Program-made: the position numbers and the translations under genes | From: Chthoniobacterales bacterium | GTDB taxonomy: Bacteria > Verrucomicrobiota > Verrucomicrobiia > Chthoniobacterales > UBA10450 | DNA: 8,464 nucleotides | Assembly: GCA_013697015.1 (NCBI GenBank) | Contig: JACCXL010000256.1 | Coordinates: forward strand, 1-8,464 | Direction: 5' to 3' | The notes under the pieces: model-generated | Seen by the model: only the letters and a program-made list of their open reading frames with translations | Database searches by the model: none | What the model was told of the DNA's origin: nothing | Part shown: in pieces, positions 5,643 to 8,464 of the stretch | Layout of the letters: each line of letters begins with the position of its first letter | Numbering within the stretch: position 1 is the stretch's first letter

Positions 5643-7253
5643 ATGGAAGTCAACTTCCCGCTCCCACTCCCGGACGATCCGCAGAAATGGGATGGCTGGA
5701 GCAATTACAAATCCTCCAATCTCTACGAGCGCCTGTGTCTTGACCCTCGCGCGAATCCGAGCAACGACCTCATTGAAGCGCACTGTCGGGAACTGCTTCG
5801 TTGGTGGCAGAAAAAACTCCCGCTTAAGAATCAGCCTAGTAACCCGCTCGCCCAGCTGCTGCGTCCGGGCCTGGACGAATCCTCCCGTTATCTCACCGAA
5901 GCGCGTGTGGAGCTGCTTGATCCAGAGCGCCGGCGCCATCTCGATGACGAACTGGCAGCGCGAGTGCAGGAACAGGCGATCGCGGAATTTCACAAATATC
6001 TGACGTTCGCCATCGCGAATGGTGTGCTGACGAACGACGAGGAAAAAAACCTTCTGCGCTTCGGAACGGAGCACGGGCTAAGCCAGGAACAGATGCTTGC
6101 CTACGTGGACGCCGAACTGAAGGATGGCGGCGCGCAGCGCGTCCAGACTGCCTCCGCGGAAGTTCCGACGCGTTCGTCCAGTCCCGAGAAAACGCGACGC
6201 CCCAAATCGGTCGATCCACGCGAGGACTTTCTTCGCATGCTGCGGTTGAGCGGACTCGATAGCGATGGGATGAGCGACGACACGCGCGATGCGTTCGTGA
6301 ACATGGCCGAGAATCTCGGGATCGAAATCGAGGACGCGGAGGACCTTGTCGATGTCTACCTGGAAGAAGCCGATCGGCTGGCCAATCCCGGCGTGCAGAT
6401 CGAGCCCGTGCGGGTAGCGGCGCCGACGCCAGCGTCGGCTGCCAAAGCCCCCGCGCCCGAAGTCACTGCGCAGGCAGCGGCTCCCATCATCGCACCCGAG
6501 AGCGAGCGGGCCCGCTTCGCGAACTTCCGAAACTCGACCGGCGCTCAGATGTTCTTTGCGCCGTCGACCGAATTCGTCATGGGCAGCGAAGCGCTCGATG
6601 CGGCGCCGAATGAACGCCCGTTAACGAAGGTGGCCTTAAGCCGTTTCTACATGTCCCGCTGGCCAGTGACCAACGAGGAATACGAACAGTTCGATCCCGC
6701 CCACTCGCGGAAGCGCGCGCCTGGAGCCGGCGATCGCCACCCCGTGGTTTACGTCACCAGCTTGGAAGCGATGAAGTACTGCGTCTGGCTCGCCACGCGG
6801 GAACGAAAGAAATATCGGCTACCGAGCGAGGCGGAGTGGGAGTACGCGGCCCGCGGGACGGATGGCCGACACTATCCCTGGGGGAGTCATTCGCGGCGCG
6901 GGGACCTCGCGAATTTTGCGGATCGGAATACGGTCTTTGCCTGGAGCGATCGCGAAATCGACGATGGCTACCCGGAAAGCTCTCCGGTCGGCGCCTTCCC
7001 TCTCGGCGCGAGTCCGTTCGGACTGGAGGACATGGCTGGAAATGTCTGGGAATGGTGCCTTGATTATTTCGAGCCGTATCGAGGAGTGCCGAAAGTGAAC
7101 CCGCACGGCCCCACCTCGGGCGCCAAACGCATCTATCGCGGCGGCAGCTGGAAGTCGCGCTTCAACAGCCTGCGCACGACGACGCGGGGCTCAAATGTCC
7201 CGAATTATTCGTGCAACGATCTCGGTTTCCGGATCGTTTGCGAATGCGAGTAG
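5643..7253 (+). CDS. Degenerate J-domain / tandem helical repeat / FGE-sulfatase-like fusion protein
   Basis: This 536-residue protein of unknown function starts 11 nt after the Hsp70 stop. Residues about 21-105 align with a J-domain: NLYERLCLDP resembles the first helix region, HCRELLRWWQKK (47-58) aligns with AYRKLALKYHPD, and ARVELLDPERRRHLD (87-101) aligns with AYEVLSDPEKRAQYD. The HPD tripeptide that triggers Hsp70 ATPase is replaced by Gln56-Lys57-Lys58. Two similar helical segments follow (about 113-160 and 195-243), then an Ala/Pro linker (about 250-287). Residues about 300-535 form an FGE-sulfatase (C-type-lectin-like) domain: EFVMGSEALDAAPNERP, RWPVTNEEYEQF, YRLPSEAEWEYAARG, YPWG, GLEDMAGNVWEWCLDYF, IYRGGSWKSRFNSLR and DLGFRIVCE. 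The two catalytic cysteines of formylglycine-generating enzyme align with Ser505 and Leu510, so conversion of sulfatase cysteines is unlikely. There is no signal peptide or membrane segment. A client-binding or adaptor role with the neighbouring Hsp70 is inferred. Confidence 0.9.
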   Translation: MEVNFPLPLPDDPQKWDGWSNYKSSNLYERLCLDPRANPSNDLIEAHCRELLRWWQKKLPLKNQPSNPLAQLLRPGLDESSRYLTEARVELLDPERRRHLDDELAARVQEQAIAEFHKYLTFAIANGVLTNDEEKNLLRFGTEHGLSQEQMLAYVDAELKDGGAQRVQTASAEVPTRSSSPEKTRRPKSVDPREDFLRMLRLSGLDSDGMSDDTRDAFVNMAENLGIEIEDAEDLVDVYLEEADRLANPGVQIEPVRVAAPTPASAAKAPAPEVTAQAAAPIIAPESERARFANFRNSTGAQMFFAPSTEFVMGSEALDAAPNERPLTKVALSRFYMSRWPVTNEEYEQFDPAHSRKRAPGAGDRHPVVYVTSLEAMKYCVWLATRERKKYRLPSEAEWEYAARGTDGRHYPWGSHSRRGDLANFADRNTVFAWSDREIDDGYPESSPVGAFPLGASPFGLEDMAGNVWEWCLDYFEPYRGVPKVNPHGPTSGAKRIYRGGSWKSRFNSLRTTTRGSNVPNYSCNDLGFRIVCECE

Positions 7254-7284
7254 GCTGCAACGGCGTCTTGGAGCGACGTAGCGG

Positions 7285-7352
7285 CGCGGCGTACAAAGCA
7301 ACGGCGCTCAAAAGCGCCGCTCGCCCGCACCGAAATGTGGGTGAACGCCGCG
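7285..7352. repeat. Nested GC-rich inverted repeats in the convergent gap
   Basis: In the 100-nt gap between the fusion gene and rpsU, CGCGGCGT (7285-7292) is the exact reverse complement of ACGCCGCG (7345-7352) and encloses the 7302-7319 hairpin. AGCGGCGC (7280-7287) is also exactly complementary to GCGCCGCT (7314-7321), which would compete with that inner hairpin. The gap therefore offers several mutually exclusive stems. It may be a bidirectional terminator or a dispersed intergenic repeat; one copy in this window cannot tell which. Confidence 0.5.
7302..7319 (-). terminator. Hairpin terminator candidate downstream of rpsU
   Basis: CGGCGCT (7302-7308) and AGCGCCG (7313-7319) form a perfect 7-bp GC-rich stem with a CAAA loop on the plus strand. 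Read on the minus strand, 35 nt past the rpsU stop, the hairpin is followed by TTGCTTTGTAC, a weak T-rich tail. Read on the plus strand it is followed by CTCGCCC with no T-run, so it suits the rpsU transcript better than the fusion gene. Confidence 0.5.
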
Positions 7353-7353
7353 G

Positions 7354-7551
7354 CTAGGCCGGATTGAAGCGGAACTTTGTGCGCCCGCGCTTCGCATTCG
7401 CCTTTGCCTTGCGACGTGTCTTCTGTGACGGCGTCTCAAATGCGCGCAGCCTGCGCACTTCCTCAAGAATGCCTTCTGCGTCGAGCTTGTTCTTGAGCCG
7501 CTTCAAAGCGCGGTCAACCGGCTCACCTTTTCGGACAATCACTTCTGGCAT
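7354..7551 (-). CDS. rpsU: Small ribosomal subunit protein bS21
   Basis: This 65-residue, very basic protein belongs to the 30S subunit and takes part in early translation initiation. The family pattern is clear: MPEVIVRKGEPVDRALKRLK (1-20) gives the VxVxxGEPxDxALRRFK-like opening, then EGILEEVRRLRAFETPSQK and a Lys/Arg-rich tail (KTRRKAKANAKRGRTKF). Length is normal for bS21. The start is fixed by an AGGAG ribosome binding site 7 nt upstream, in contrast to the poor start signals of the plus-strand genes. It has its own promoter candidate and is transcribed towards the fusion gene. The Sec translocase gene lies upstream on the same strand, 110 nt away. Confidence 0.97.
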   Translation of the reverse strand: MPEVIVRKGEPVDRALKRLKNKLDAEGILEEVRRLRAFETPSQKTRRKAKANAKRGRTKFRFNPA

Positions 7552-7558
7552 GTTAAAT

Positions 7559-7563
7559 CTCCT
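7559..7563 (-). promoter_or_regulatory. Ribosome binding site of rpsU
   Basis: On the minus strand CCAGGAGATTTAAC precedes the ATG, placing a near-ideal AGGAG 7 nt from the start codon. It is the clearest Shine-Dalgarno sequence in the window and confirms the rpsU start. Confidence 0.85.
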
Positions 7564-7613
7564 GGATTAAAAGTGGGGGGAGGAATTCGAGTCCGGAACG
7601 ACCGGCGGGAGCG

Positions 7614-7642
7614 AAAATACAGGCCCGCCGCCGAGGAGTCAA
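7614..7642 (-). promoter_or_regulatory. Sigma-70-type promoter candidate for rpsU
   Basis: On the minus strand TTGACT (7642-7637, five of six to the -35 consensus) is followed by a 17-bp spacer and TATTTT (7619-7614, four of six to the -10 consensus). Transcription would start near 7607, giving a leader of about 55 nt before rpsU. The element lies entirely in the gap between the Sec gene and rpsU, so rpsU can be expressed independently of it. Confidence 0.65.
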
Positions 7643-7661
7643 CTCTTGTGAATAACTTTCC

Positions 7662-8464
7662 TCAGGAGGTCGCAGGCGTCTTCGCGCCAGCCGTTTTTTC
7701 CACAATCTCCCGGCGAAGTGAGCTGGTGCTGCCCCCGCGGGCCCGCGTCCACCAGAGCACGATGGGAGAGGCTATGAAGATGGACGAGTAGGTTCCAACA
7801 ACGACGCCCACGATGATCGCCAGGGCAAAGTCACGGAGCACGGAGCCGCCGAAGAAAAATAGGCAAAGAATGGGGATCAACGTCACCCCGCTGGTCAGGA
7901 TCGTGCGGCTCAACGTTTGATTGATGCTGTCGTTCATAATCTGCTCGATCGAGCCTTTGCGCCCGCTGGCCAGTCCTTCCCGAATCCGGTCATAGACGAC
8001 GATGGTGTCGTTGATGGAATAGCCGGCGATCGTCAGCACCGCACCCACCATCGTTAGTGTTAACTCCCGGCCGAGGAGCGAGAAAACGCCGACCGTGATG
8101 AGCACATCGTGGAGCAGTGCCACGATCGCACCGACCGCGAAGGAGAGCTCAAAGCGAAACGTGACGAAAATCAAAATTCCGACGATGCCCAGAGCCAGTG
8201 CCCAGAGGGAACTTTTGGCCAGCTCGCCGCCCACCAGCGCGCCCACCCGTTCGGCGCGCTCCACCTTAAATCCTGCGTTCGGGAGCGTCTGCGCGACCTG
8301 TTTCTCGATCGCCTCGCTCGTGTTGATCGGGCTGCGGATCGTGACGTAGTTCTTTCCGCCCTGGGCAGACTCCTGAATCGGCGCGTCATCGAGGTGCAAT
8401 GGTTTCAATGCATCGCGAACCTGCCCCACCGGAACCAGCTGCGGCGAACTCAGAGTCAGCAGGT
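7662..8464 (-). CDS. secF: Protein-export membrane protein SecF (or C-terminal part of a SecDF fusion), 5'-truncated
   Basis: This is an inner-membrane subunit of the SecDF complex, which uses the proton gradient to pull secreted proteins across after SecYEG/SecA translocation. The frame is open through the window edge, so the first membrane helix and any SecD part are outside. The visible 266 residues start in the extracytoplasmic domain (SSPQLVPVGQVRDALKPL, NYVTIRSP, GFKVERAERVGALVGGELA). They continue with helices around SSLWALALGIVGILIFVTF and AVGAIVALLHDVLITVGVFS, then the SecF signature LTIAGYSINDTIVVYDRIRE, and helices around TSGVTLIPILCLFFFGG and DFALAIIVGVVVGTYSSIF. A short Lys/Thr/Ala tail ends the protein. 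A GTG codon at 8429 is not a credible start because the frame and the domain continue upstream of it. SecDF fusions are common, so the single-gene name is provisional. Confidence 0.93.
   Translation of the reverse strand, partial: LLTLSSPQLVPVGQVRDALKPLHLDDAPIQESAQGGKNYVTIRSPINTSEAIEKQVAQTLPNAGFKVERAERVGALVGGELAKSSLWALALGIVGILIFVTFRFELSFAVGAIVALLHDVLITVGVFSLLGRELTLTMVGAVLTIAGYSINDTIVVYDRIREGLASGRKGSIEQIMNDSINQTLSRTILTSGVTLIPILCLFFFGGSVLRDFALAIIVGVVVGTYSSIFIASPIVLWWTRARGGSTSSLRREIVEKTAGAKTPATS

Noticed and set aside
7129..7250. The C-terminal FGE-like end (RGGSWKSRFNSLR through DLGFRIV) resembles variable proteins of diversity-generating retroelements.
   Set aside because: No reverse transcriptase, accessory gene or second near-identical template copy is present in the window. 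The motif is shared by all FGE-fold domains, so it is not evidence of diversification.
7573..7791. Small plus-strand open frame opposite the rpsU promoter and the end of the Sec gene.
   Set aside because: It overlaps the rpsU promoter and the SecF 3' end in antisense, and its product has no recognisable feature.

Overview
The window looks like GC-rich bacterial chromosome with almost every base used. No mobile element, tRNA, rRNA or CRISPR array is visible. The gene style (a short glutamyl-tRNA reductase, a CobA-HemD fusion directly after hemC, few Shine-Dalgarno sequences, a bS21 gene beside a SecD/SecF-type translocase gene, and a chaperone locus with a formylglycine-generating-enzyme-like module) suggests a member of the PVC superphylum, most likely a soil Verrucomicrobiota of the Spartobacteria/Chthoniobacterales type. 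That placement is inference from gene content, not a phylogenetic result.

Positions 1-3232 (+) hold a tetrapyrrole operon: the 3' part of hemA, then hemC, then a cobA-hemD fusion overlapping hemC by 8 nt. Together they cover glutamyl-tRNA to glutamate-1-semialdehyde, porphobilinogen to hydroxymethylbilane, and hydroxymethylbilane to uroporphyrinogen III with its methylation to precorrin-2. The last product feeds the siroheme/cobalamin branch, while unmethylated uroporphyrinogen III feeds heme. hemB and hemL are not in the window.

Positions 3238-7253 (+) hold the most interesting part, an apparent dedicated chaperone module. It consists of a GrpE-like exchange factor, starting 5 nt after the heme operon, an Hsp70 with intact ATPase motifs but no C-terminal helical lid, and a 536-residue fusion protein. 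The fusion has an N-terminal J-domain-like region whose HPD motif is replaced, two related helical segments, an Ala/Pro linker, and a C-terminal FGE-sulfatase domain that lacks the catalytic cysteines. A good sigma-54-type -24/-12 element lies between grpE and the Hsp70 gene. Hsp70, exchange factor and J-like partner are encoded side by side, so they plausibly act together, with the FGE-like domain as a binding or targeting head.

Positions 7254-8464 hold convergent genes on the minus strand: rpsU (bS21), with its own sigma-70-like promoter and strong ribosome binding site, and upstream of it the C-terminal part of SecF (or of a SecDF fusion), which runs off the window. The 100-nt convergent gap contains nested GC-rich inverted repeats that probably terminate transcription.
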